Assembly: GCA_021325675.1 (NCBI GenBank) | Contig: JAJTCM010000001.1 | Location: forward strand, 620,001-684,000 | Length of the DNA stretch: 64,000 bases | Direction: 5' to 3' | DNA from: Crocinitomicaceae bacterium | GTDB taxonomy: Bacteria > Bacteroidota > Bacteroidia > Flavobacteriales_D > Crocinitomicaceae | Shown: in pieces, positions 50,969 to 58,381 of the stretch | How the letters are laid out: each line of letters starts with the position of its first letter | Numbering within the stretch: the first letter of the stretch is position 1 | Notes under the pieces: generated by a model | Seen by the model: the letters and a program-made list of their open reading frames with translations, nothing else | The model's database searches: none | Told to the model about the DNA's origin: nothing | Translations under genes and position numbers: made by a program

Positions 50969-52204
50969 TTAAATCAATTTTCCGCTAAATATATAAATGG
51001 AGAAGGCTACGGCGTGGAAGAAAATAAAAATGGAAAGGTAACGCACGGCAACCGGGTTTAATTTGCCGAAAACGATATCCCTGCCCTGCTTCTTACATTG
51101 GTAGCTGTAATAATTATGAACGACCGAATAAAGCCCGAATAAAACCCCGCTCAGGATGAAATGCAGCTCAAAGCCGTTCCAGAAACCCATCAGCGTAAAG
51201 GTCAGCAGTAAAGCCGCACTTTGCCGTTGAATGGACGTTTTGAATGTTTTTTTCGTGGTGAAATGCTTGAAAATCGGCTTAAAAAAGTAATCGTTGAGCC
51301 AATCGCCCAATGTTTTATGCCAGCGGTGCCAGAATTCCTTGGGGTTCTCCGCCAGGAAAGGCAATCTGAAGTTATAAGGCACTTTAATCCCGAGCATGTG
51401 ACCAAAGCCCATCGCCAGGAGCGAATATCCTGCAAAATCAAAAAACAAATAAAACAGGTAAGAATACATATAAGCCAGGTGATAGCCCAGGCCATGCAGT
51501 TGCCCGAGGTGTTCCAGCACTAAATCATGAATGGCCGTCGCCAGGATATATTTGTAAAGCAATCCGCGGATGAAGTAATCACAGCCCGCCAGGAAACTTT
51601 CTGAATTAAGACTGCTGAACCCTGCATCGAGATCGCTGCGAAAGCGCCTGTAACGGTCAATCGGACCGATCAGCAAGGTAGCAGGAAAAGCCATGAAACT
51701 GAAATAGCTGATCAAGCTTACGTCGTCATTTTCGGCTTCGTCATAATGCACCTGGATCATTTTAAAAGTTGCGTAAGAAATCCCCGCGATCTGGAAAAGA
51801 GAGGTTATATTTTTGATTTCCGGCAACACGTTGAACAGCTTCATGAAAAACAAGGGCAGAATGTACAGGATAATCATTTTCAACCCGCCGGCTTTCCTTT
51901 TTTGGGACAGCTGCCTGAACAGAACATAGCCATACAGGATAAACAAAATAATGTGGAACGGCTTCGTAAATAAAAGGAAAATATAAAGCAGGGAAATCCC
52001 GAAAATCAAAGCAGTGTAAGTCTTTGAAGCGTTTTGACGAAATTTCAGCTTAAAGAGAAGCGCAACTGCAACCACCAGGAAAATAAACACGTAAAACTGC
52101 ATGTTTGAAAAAGGCAGGGTTGCATGAAAATCTTTAAAGCTATTGGTGAGGCTTTGCAAACTAAAAGATAAATATTCAGGAATATGGATGGAAAGTATCT
52201 GCAT
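50969..52204 (-). CDS. dltB: DltB-like MBOAT acyltransferase with altered WHG motif
   Basis: 411 residues, about eleven membrane helices. MBOAT motifs: LLIGPIDRYRRF (about 177-188), GFGHMLGIKVPYNFRLPFLA, and EFWHRWHKTLGDWLNDYFF with His293/His296. In the region where DltB and other MBOATs carry the catalytic His (GxWHG), this protein reads GFWNGFELHF: Asn343 replaces it, and a His stands five residues later (His348). The nucleotides (tgg aac ggc) are clear. It should move an acyl/aminoacyl group across the inner membrane from the carrier to the microprotein or final acceptor. Preceded 8 bases upstream by the DltX-like gene. Confidence 0.87.
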   Translation of the reverse strand: MQILSIHIPEYLSFSLQSLTNSFKDFHATLPFSNMQFYVFIFLVVAVALLFKLKFRQNASKTYTALIFGISLLYIFLLFTKPFHIILFILYGYVLFRQLSQKRKAGGLKMIILYILPLFFMKLFNVLPEIKNITSLFQIAGISYATFKMIQVHYDEAENDDVSLISYFSFMAFPATLLIGPIDRYRRFRSDLDAGFSSLNSESFLAGCDYFIRGLLYKYILATAIHDLVLEHLGQLHGLGYHLAYMYSYLFYLFFDFAGYSLLAMGFGHMLGIKVPYNFRLPFLAENPKEFWHRWHKTLGDWLNDYFFKPIFKHFTTKKTFKTSIQRQSAALLLTFTLMGFWNGFELHFILSGVLFGLYSVVHNYYSYQCKKQGRDIVFGKLNPVAVRYLSIFIFFHAVAFSIYIFSGKLI

Positions 52205-52212
52205 GCTTTTTC

Positions 52213-52362
52213 TTAAAATTGTTGGTACACAAAGTCTACTTTCGACCTGGACTCACTTGGTGTTTCAGGGTAAATAACATGCTCGATATCAATTACGTAT
52301 ATCAAAATATAGCCCACAAGCAACAGCAGGTAAATGATGCCGTTCCTGAAAAATTTATTCAT
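52213..52362 (-). CDS. dltX: DltX-like membrane microprotein
   Basis: 49 residues, ATG at 52362, TAA at 52213. One N-terminal membrane helix (FFRNGIIYLLLLVGYILIYV, about 4-23) is followed by an extracytoplasmic tail ending in DFVYQQF. The end F-V-Y-Q-Q-F resembles the C-terminal FIYNEF motif of Gram-positive DltX, whose Tyr is an acyl-transfer site according to reported work; the equivalent here is Tyr46. The ATG overlaps the dltD stop by 8 bases, and the stop is 8 bases before dltB. That position, immediately upstream of the MBOAT gene, fits co-translation. Length and topology also match DltX (about 47-50 residues). Confidence 0.8.
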   Translation of the reverse strand: MNKFFRNGIIYLLLLVGYILIYVIDIEHVIYPETPSESRSKVDFVYQQF

Positions 52363-53527
52363 AATATGTCGTGTATAAAAAACGGTTCATTTTCAGCCAG
52401 CCCACGTCGCCCATGTGCATGACATCATTGAGCGTTCCCGGTTTGTATTCTTTTTTATTGCTGACAAACAGGTTCAGGAAGGGGAAGTTATTTTTTTCAA
52501 GGAGGGCAGTAATTTCTTTCAGTACCGGATCAAAACGGTCAAGGTGCTGGTAATGATGCGGGTTCATGCCCTGCATGATAAAACACGGCTCGGCGCCCGA
52601 TTTTTTAAGCAAATCAACCAAAAGATACAAATCCTGCAGCTCGCGGTTGTTTTTGGTATTTAATTCCGTAAACTCGGGGCTGAGCAGGGTCCCGTCAGCT
52701 TGCTTGACGTAGAGCTTGAAATACTCGTCATTGATGAAGCGCGAATTGCTTTTTACGGAGGCAACGAATTTTTCCTCCAAAAACCGGATATTTTTGTCCC
52801 AGGAATAAGAAGTTTTTTTGGCAGGAAGCTGCTTATTAGCTGTCAGGACATAATTTACCCGGTCGCATGTCGCAGCGCGTTCCTTGAAATAGTTTCCTAA
52901 TACAGGAAGATCGGCGTATTTGTAAAAATCGGTCAGGTACCGGATTTCGCTGCTTGGGCTGTCAATCAGGTCGTACTGCAACGAAAGGAATTTGCCGATT
53001 TCTTTTTTCGCGTTGTCCGGCACCGCTTTATCACTGATGATTTTTTTCAGGAAATTGGGCCTGACGAATTCCAGGAAAGCTTCAATATTAGTTCCCTCCG
53101 ATTCATACCATCCCGGGCTTAATAAAATACAAACCTTCGCACCTTTCAACTCTTCACGCATAGCCAAAAGCTGGCAGTAAATCGCAAAAGTCTGGTGGTG
53201 CGCATGCCCGAAAGCGTTCAAACGGATTCCCAGGCTGTCCGGCATAAAAGTGTATGGAATATACGCACTTTCCGTCGTAAGCTCGGATGAGCCCATGAGC
53301 GTGATCCCGTTTTTGTCCCGGAGTGAGCCCAGCAGCTCAAGCTCCTGCTGCACGCTGTCCCGGAGATTAACCAGTAAACCGCGCTCGCTTATTTTCCCGC
53401 CGCGAACAGTGATTGTTTTGCCCCCACCGGAATTAACCGCAAATTTCAGCACAAGGCTGCAAAGCAGCAGCGCAAGGATCAATGCAGCTAAAAACGGGAG
53501 AAAGTGATATGCCAGGATTTTTCTCAA
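52355..53527 (-). CDS. dltD: DltD-like protein
   Basis: 390 residues with TTG start at 53527; the codon overlaps the carrier gene stop (TTGA), there is an in-frame stop just upstream and the next Met is far inside the domain. One N-terminal membrane anchor (about 7-30) and an SGNH-like hydrolase domain: GITLMGSSELTTES (Ser80/81, catalytic region), GHAHHQTFAIYCQ, ILLSPGWYES, and LNDVMHMGDVGWLKMN with the Asp/His pair. This follows the Gram-positive DltD pattern (GSSE, FQ, SPQWF, DxxH-x-GxxGW). DltD is thought to aid transfer of D-Ala to the final acceptor outside the membrane. Confidence 0.85.
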   Translation of the reverse strand: MRKILAYHFLPFLAALILALLLCSLVLKFAVNSGGGKTITVRGGKISERGLLVNLRDSVQQELELLGSLRDKNGITLMGSSELTTESAYIPYTFMPDSLGIRLNAFGHAHHQTFAIYCQLLAMREELKGAKVCILLSPGWYESEGTNIEAFLEFVRPNFLKKIISDKAVPDNAKKEIGKFLSLQYDLIDSPSSEIRYLTDFYKYADLPVLGNYFKERAATCDRVNYVLTANKQLPAKKTSYSWDKNIRFLEEKFVASVKSNSRFINDEYFKLYVKQADGTLLSPEFTELNTKNNRELQDLYLLVDLLKKSGAEPCFIMQGMNPHHYQHLDRFDPVLKEITALLEKNNFPFLNLFVSNKKEYKPGTLNDVMHMGDVGWLKMNRFLYTTYYE

Positions 53528-53748
53528 TTCAGCTTATTTTGGATGTATTTTACGATCAGGTCAACCGTTTCAAAGTTCTCCAGGGTAATGTCGTTCATCG
53601 GGATTTTAATAGCGTATTCGCTCTCAATTTCAACAACCAGCTCAACAATAGTAATGGAATCCAATATTTTATCCGTCCAAAGTAAATCGTCATTCTTCAC
53701 TTTTACGAAGGCAATTTCCTGTATTTTTTCCTTGATGAATTCTTCCAT
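53524..53748 (-). CDS. dltC: DltC-like acyl/aminoacyl carrier protein
   Basis: 74 residues, ATG 53748, first gene of the operon. The four-helix carrier fold has the phosphopantetheine site Ser31 in DKILDSITIVELVVEIE, in the LLDS form of DltC rather than the DSL form of AcpP. It is acidic. It should receive the activated amino acid from the DltA-like ligase and pass it to the MBOAT. The stop overlaps the dltD start. A -7-like TATATTTG lies 10 bases upstream of its ATG. Confidence 0.88.
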   Translation of the reverse strand: MEEFIKEKIQEIAFVKVKNDDLLWTDKILDSITIVELVVEIESEYAIKIPMNDITLENFETVDLIVKYIQNKLN

Positions 53749-53758
53749 GTTTTTTGTG

Positions 53759-53766
53759 CAAATATA
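53759..53766 (-). promoter_or_regulatory. Candidate -7 element of the dlt-like operon
   Basis: On the minus strand TATATTTG (perfect TAnnTTTG), 10 bases before the dltC ATG, implying a very short leader. No clear -33 box at standard spacing. Confidence 0.4.
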
Positions 53767-53909
53767 TTAAAATTGAATGGAGAAAGCAGAATGAGAATGG
53801 AAAATTGGGTTTCCGTACTTAATTAATATCTTGTATAGCAAAGTTTATAAAGTTATCCGCCAAGTTCGCGAAGAAAAGTGGATTAAGGTGGGCAAAGTAA
53901 TTATTAGCC

Positions 53910-53937
53910 ATTAGCACATATCATATTCCCACATTAA
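53910..53937. repeat. ATTAGCACATTA-family repeat, partial copy
   Basis: ATTAGCACATATCATATTCC followed by CACATTAAA in the gap between dltC and trxB; a degraded family member. Confidence 0.4.
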
Positions 53938-54000
53938 AAGAATAGAGATTTTCAATCAAACAATAATTTTAATCTATCCGGTCAAATTAGAATTAATCCT

Positions 54001-54008
54001 TAATTTTG
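54001..54008 (+). promoter_or_regulatory. Candidate -7 element of trxB
   Basis: TAATTTTG, a perfect TAnnTTTG match, 31 bases before ATG 54040. The -33 box is not evident. Confidence 0.4.
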
Positions 54009-54039
54009 CCGCACAAACTTGAATAAAACAGAAAACACT

Positions 54040-54990
54040 ATGAATAGTCCGGAAAAAGTAACATGCTTAATTATAGGATCAGGGCCTGCGGGCTACACAG
54101 CAGCAATTTATGCGGCACGCGCCGATATGAAACCGGTTATGTATCAGGGAATGCAGCCCGGCGGACAGCTTACAACGACGAATGAAGTAGAGAATTTCCC
54201 GGGTTACCCGCATGGGATTTCCGGGCCTGAAATGATGGTGCAGCTCGAAGAACAGGCTAAGCGTTTTGAGACAGATGTACGTTTTGGCTTCATCACGAAA
54301 GTTGATTTTTCAGGCGAAGTACATAAATGCTGGACGGAAGACGGACATGAGATCCACGCGGATACCGTGATTATTTCTACCGGCGCTTCCGCGAAATACT
54401 TAGGCTTGCCTTCCGAACAAAAATATTTGCAAATGGGCGGCGGTGTTTCCGCTTGTGCCGTATGCGACGGTTTTTTCTACCGCGGCCAGGAAACAGTGAT
54501 CGTTGGTGCCGGTGACTCAGCCTGTGAAGAAGCGCATTACCTTTCCAAATTGTGCACGAAAGTGACGATGCTGGTGCGTAAAGACGATTTTCGTGCTTCC
54601 AAAATCATGGCTGAACGTGTAAAACATACACCGAACATTGAAATTTTGTTCAACACGGAAACAGTTGAGGTGCTGGGCGACGGAAACGGCGTAACAGGCG
54701 CTCATGTAAGAAATAACGTGACAGGTGAAGAAAGAACGATTCCATGTACAGGTTTCTTCGTAGCTATCGGTCACCAGCCGAACACGGAAATTTTCAAAGA
54801 TTACATCAACCTGGACGAAACAGGCTATATTAAATACGAGCAGCCCGGAAGCAGTAAAACCAACGTTCCAGGGGTTTTTGTGGCAGGTGATGCCGCTGAT
54901 AAAACTTACCGCCAGGCGATTACCGCTGCAGGCACGGGATGTATGGCCGCTCTGGACGCTGAGCGTTACCTGGCAGCTAAAGGACATTGA
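54040..54990 (+). CDS. trxB: Thioredoxin-disulfide reductase
   Basis: 316 residues from ATG 54040; an upstream TTG at 54019 would add seven residues without support. FAD motif IIGSGPAGYTAAIYAARA, redox site ACAVCDGFF (about 138-146), NADPH motif VGAGDSACEEAHYLS, and C-terminal FAD segment GVFVAGDAADKTYRQAITAAG. It reduces thioredoxin with NADPH in the cytosol. Stand-alone, followed by a palindromic repeat. Confidence 0.95.
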   Translation: MNSPEKVTCLIIGSGPAGYTAAIYAARADMKPVMYQGMQPGGQLTTTNEVENFPGYPHGISGPEMMVQLEEQAKRFETDVRFGFITKVDFSGEVHKCWTEDGHEIHADTVIISTGASAKYLGLPSEQKYLQMGGGVSACAVCDGFFYRGQETVIVGAGDSACEEAHYLSKLCTKVTMLVRKDDFRASKIMAERVKHTPNIEILFNTETVEVLGDGNGVTGAHVRNNVTGEERTIPCTGFFVAIGHQPNTEIFKDYINLDETGYIKYEQPGSSKTNVPGVFVAGDAADKTYRQAITAAGTGCMAALDAERYLAAKGH

Positions 54991-54995
54991 TCTTT

Positions 54996-55085
54996 TAATG
55001 TGCTGATATGCTAATGAATTTAATATGTTAATGCGGTTTCTTTACCGCCAATTAGCACATTATCACATTAAAGTATTAGCACATT
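54996..55085. repeat. Full-length ATTAGCACATTA-family palindromic element
   Basis: AATGTGCTGATATGCTAATG on the left and ATTAGCACATT twice on the right surround a central GCGGT-TTCTTT-ACCGC hairpin. It is the best-preserved copy and lies directly after the trxB stop, as the copy at 9880 does after uvrA. Confidence 0.65.
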
Positions 55086-55236
55086 TTTCATATTTTCATT
55101 TCTCGTTTACGGTTCATCACTAAATAAGCGGCTTTTAACGGTTAAAAACCGTTCCCTGTTGAAAACTTATCCCGGTCGTCCCTCTTTTTTTTGTAATTTT
55201 ACATAAATTTAGGGTAAACTTTATTTGTTGAAATAT

Positions 55237-56637
55237 ATGTTTGAAGACGAAGATGAAGAGAATAATGATGGGAATTTCAACGAATATCTGGATCGCTTTG
55301 AGCGTTCGCTGAAAGGCGAGCCAATCGGTTTTGTCGACAGCGACCAAATTGAGATTTTAATAGACCATTACCTGATGAACGGCATGTACTCCAAAGCGAG
55401 CAGCTGTGCCGACCTCGGAATCCAGCTTTTTCCGTTTAACAACCTGTTTTACCTGCGCAAAGCGCAAGCGATCTCCGCACAGGGGTTGCTGCGTGAAGCT
55501 TTGGAATTACTGTCCCAAATCGAAAAAACAGAAACCGCCAGCTGTGAGTTTTTCCTGACGAAAGCTGCAATTTTCAGCCAGCTGCGGGATTCCAAGCGCG
55601 CCATCAAATATTTCAAGGAGGCTTTGTCTTTGTCTGAAAAAGAAGACCGTGACGAGATTTACCTCGACCTGGCCATGGAATACGAGAGCCAGAATGATTT
55701 TCAGTCTGCAATTGGTATTTTACTGGAAGCCGTGCGTCTCAACCCGCAGAATGAAGGCGCCATTTACGAGCTTGCCTATTGCTACGACCAGATTTCGGAT
55801 TTTGAGCGTGCAATTGAATGCTATTCCAACTTTATTGATGAAAACCCCTACTCTTTCACGGCCTGGTATAACCTCGGAAACGCGTATTCCAAGCTTGAGA
55901 ATTATGAAAAGGCGATCTGGGCTTATGATTACTGCCTGATCATCAACGAAGAGTTCTCCCCTGCTTACTTTAACCTCGGGAACGCCTATCTTTCGACGGA
56001 AAAGTATAACCTGGCGATCGAAAATTTCGAGAAATGCATGGAAATCGACGGTGAAGACGGACTGGCGCTATGCTACGTTGGCGAATGCTACGAACAGCTG
56101 GAAAACTACGATCTCGCCAAGCATTATTATTACCGCAGTATCGAGTTTATCCCTGATCTTCCTGAAGCCTGGCTTGGTTTGGGCATTGTTGCCGACCTGG
56201 AAGAAAATACAATCGAAGGGATCCGCCTGATTGAAAAAGCAATTGCCCTTGATCCGGAGAACAGCTCTTTTTACCATGTTCTCGCAGGCGCTTTCGAAAA
56301 AATCGAAGCGGTTGACAAAGCAAATGAAGCTTATCTGCAATCACTCGAGCTGGATAACAGCAACGATGAAGTTTTTACGGATTACATCGATTTCCTGATC
56401 GAATCCACCTTTATAAAAGAAGCGTACAGCTTTGCTGAAACATTCCCCGTTGATCCAAAAATCGAGTTTGAGAAAAACCTTGCTTTGGTGAACCTGAACT
56501 TGCTTACAGGGCGCAAAGAAGAAGCCGTGCTGCTCCTGATTGCCTGCATTGAAGAGGATGCTGAACGCGCCAAAAAAATATTTTCTTTGTATCCCGATCT
56601 TGAAAATGATCAAAATATCGTACATTTGTTCCCTTAA
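55237..56637 (+). CDS. TPR repeat protein
   Basis: 466 residues from ATG 55237 (a TTG at 55225 would add four). An acidic N-terminus (MFEDEDEENNDGNFNEYLD) is followed by ten or more TPR units: NPQNEGAIYELAYCYDQISD, PYSFTAWYNLGNAYSKLENY, PAYFNLGNAYLSTEKYNLAI and similar up to about residue 390. No signal peptide or membrane helix, so it is a cytosolic scaffold or adaptor. First gene of an apparent operon with the phosphosulfolactate synthase-like gene (8-base gap) and a WD40 gene. Confidence 0.85.
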   Translation: MFEDEDEENNDGNFNEYLDRFERSLKGEPIGFVDSDQIEILIDHYLMNGMYSKASSCADLGIQLFPFNNLFYLRKAQAISAQGLLREALELLSQIEKTETASCEFFLTKAAIFSQLRDSKRAIKYFKEALSLSEKEDRDEIYLDLAMEYESQNDFQSAIGILLEAVRLNPQNEGAIYELAYCYDQISDFERAIECYSNFIDENPYSFTAWYNLGNAYSKLENYEKAIWAYDYCLIINEEFSPAYFNLGNAYLSTEKYNLAIENFEKCMEIDGEDGLALCYVGECYEQLENYDLAKHYYYRSIEFIPDLPEAWLGLGIVADLEENTIEGIRLIEKAIALDPENSSFYHVLAGAFEKIEAVDKANEAYLQSLELDNSNDEVFTDYIDFLIESTFIKEAYSFAETFPVDPKIEFEKNLALVNLNLLTGRKEEAVLLLIACIEEDAERAKKIFSLYPDLENDQNIVHLFP

Positions 56638-56645
56638 TTTAAAAT

Positions 56646-57470
56646 ATGAACTTCGAACTTCCCTACATTCCCCAAAGAGACGAAAAACCACGCAACAAAG
56701 GAATTACCATGATGATGGACAAAGGCCTCGGCCTTCGTGAAGCCGAACATTTCATTGAAGCGAACGGACATTTGACTGATATCGTGAAATTCGGCTTTGG
56801 GACTTCTTACATCACCAACAACCTGGAAGAAAAAATCCAGCTTTATAAAGATCATAACATTACTCCATATTTCGGCGGAACATTATTTGAAGCATTTTAT
56901 GCCCGCGGTAAATTTGAAGATTACCTGCGCGTACTCGATAAATACAAGCTGGGCATGGCGGAAATCTCTGACGGTTCAATTATCATTAACCACGATGAGA
57001 AGTGTGAGCTGATCCACCGCCTTTCCAAGGAGAAAATAGTTTTATCCGAAGTTGGATCAAAAGATTCAGGTATCCTGATCAGCCCGAACCGCTGGATTAA
57101 AATGATGAAAAGCGAACTCGAAGCCGGTTCCTGGAAAGTGATCGCCGAAGGCCGTGAAGCCGGAAACGTCGGTGTTTTTCGCCCGAACGGAACTGCGCAC
57201 ACGATGCTTATCAATAAAATTATCGCCAAAGTAAAACCGGAAGATATTTTATGGGAAGCGCCGCAGAAAAACCAGCAGGTTTGGTTCATTAAGCTGTTTG
57301 GCGCCAATGTCAACCTCGGAAATATTGCCCCGAACGAAGTTATTCCCCTGGAGTGCCTGCGCTTAGGCTTACGCGGCGACACATTCTTCGATTTCCTTCC
57401 GAAAGATTACGCTGAACGCCTGAAACAAGTGAGCAGCGACGAAGACGTTGAAGTTCACGAAGAAGAGTAA
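56646..57470 (+). CDS. Phosphosulfolactate synthase (ComA)-like protein
   Basis: 274 residues. The ComA family pattern is clear: KPRNKGITMMMDKGLGLREA at the N-terminus, VKFGFGTSYITNNLEEKI, PYFGGTLFEAF, and KLGMAEISDGSI. ComA joins sulfite to phosphoenolpyruvate to give (2R)-3-phosphosulfolactate, the first step of coenzyme M synthesis in methanogens. A Bacteroidota member is more likely to feed sulfolactate, cysteate or sulfonolipid metabolism (inference); no ComB or ComC is adjacent. Second gene of the TPR-ComA-WD40 operon. Confidence 0.85.
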   Translation: MNFELPYIPQRDEKPRNKGITMMMDKGLGLREAEHFIEANGHLTDIVKFGFGTSYITNNLEEKIQLYKDHNITPYFGGTLFEAFYARGKFEDYLRVLDKYKLGMAEISDGSIIINHDEKCELIHRLSKEKIVLSEVGSKDSGILISPNRWIKMMKSELEAGSWKVIAEGREAGNVGVFRPNGTAHTMLINKIIAKVKPEDILWEAPQKNQQVWFIKLFGANVNLGNIAPNEVIPLECLRLGLRGDTFFDFLPKDYAERLKQVSSDEDVEVHEEE

Positions 57471-57484
57471 ATCCTTATTTCATT

Positions 57485-58381
57485 ATGCATCTGATCAAGC
57501 GGCTTGAAATCAGCGCACATGCAGGTGCAGTTTATACTGTTGACGGTCACGGTCACTTTGTGTATACCGGCTCGGGCGACCAGTTCGTTGCCAAATGGAA
57601 CCTTGAAACCGGCCTGCAGGAAAAATTCAGTATCCGCGCCGAAAAAAGCGTGTATAAAATCCTGCTCATAGAAGAAGGCCAAAAACTGGTAATCGGAACG
57701 AGCGCAGGAGCTTTGCATATCATTGACCTGGCCGCCAGGAAGGAAATCAAACATTTTGTGCAGCACACGCAAGCCATTTTCTCCATGTGCGAAAACCGCA
57801 TCAAAAAGCACTTGTACTCGGGCGATGCTTCCGGGAACCTCGCTGTCTGGAATACCGGAAATTGGGAGCTGATCCTCTTTTTGCCTTTGGAATGCGGCAA
57901 GATCCGTTCTGTTACCTGTGACGAAAGCGGAAATCAGCTTTTCCTGGCTTGTCAGAGCGGGGAAATCAAAATCTTTGATACGGCAACGTTTAACGAAACG
58001 GCTTCTTTCTTTGCGCACGAAAACGGCACAAACACCTTCCATCTTTGGCCCGGCTTGCCTTCTACTTTGCTGAGCGCAGGAAAAGACGGCTATATCCGCG
58101 CCTGGAACCTGGAAAGTTTTGAAAAAATAATCGAAATTCCGGCGCACAATTTCGGGATTTACCAGCTTGCTTTTTTAAACGACGGACAAAATTTCGTCAG
58201 CGTCAGCCGGGATAAATCCATCAAGCTGTGGGACAGCAGCAATTTTAAGGTACTTCAAAAAATCGAGCGCAAGCACGGCGGGCATTCCCATGCAGTGAAC
58301 GCGATTTATAAGAAATCAGAAAACGAATTTGTGACTGTCGGTGACGATAAGCGGATTATTCACTGGGAACTATCATTCTAA
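57485..58381 (+). CDS. WD40-repeat protein
   Basis: 298 residues, seven blade-like repeats with the WD40 pattern: GHFVYTGSGDQFVAKWNLET (about 20-39), LYSGDASGNLAVWNTGNW, LLSAGKDGYIRAWNLESF, FVSVSRDKSIKLWDSSNF and FVTVGDDKRIIHWEL at the C-terminus. No signal peptide, so cytosolic. A beta-propeller scaffold, probably binding partner proteins; the TPR protein two genes upstream is a candidate. It starts 14 bases after the ComA-like stop and ends overlapping the convergent PLP enzyme by 9 bases. Confidence 0.88.
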   Translation: MHLIKRLEISAHAGAVYTVDGHGHFVYTGSGDQFVAKWNLETGLQEKFSIRAEKSVYKILLIEEGQKLVIGTSAGALHIIDLAARKEIKHFVQHTQAIFSMCENRIKKHLYSGDASGNLAVWNTGNWELILFLPLECGKIRSVTCDESGNQLFLACQSGEIKIFDTATFNETASFFAHENGTNTFHLWPGLPSTLLSAGKDGYIRAWNLESFEKIIEIPAHNFGIYQLAFLNDGQNFVSVSRDKSIKLWDSSNFKVLQKIERKHGGHSHAVNAIYKKSENEFVTVGDDKRIIHWELSF

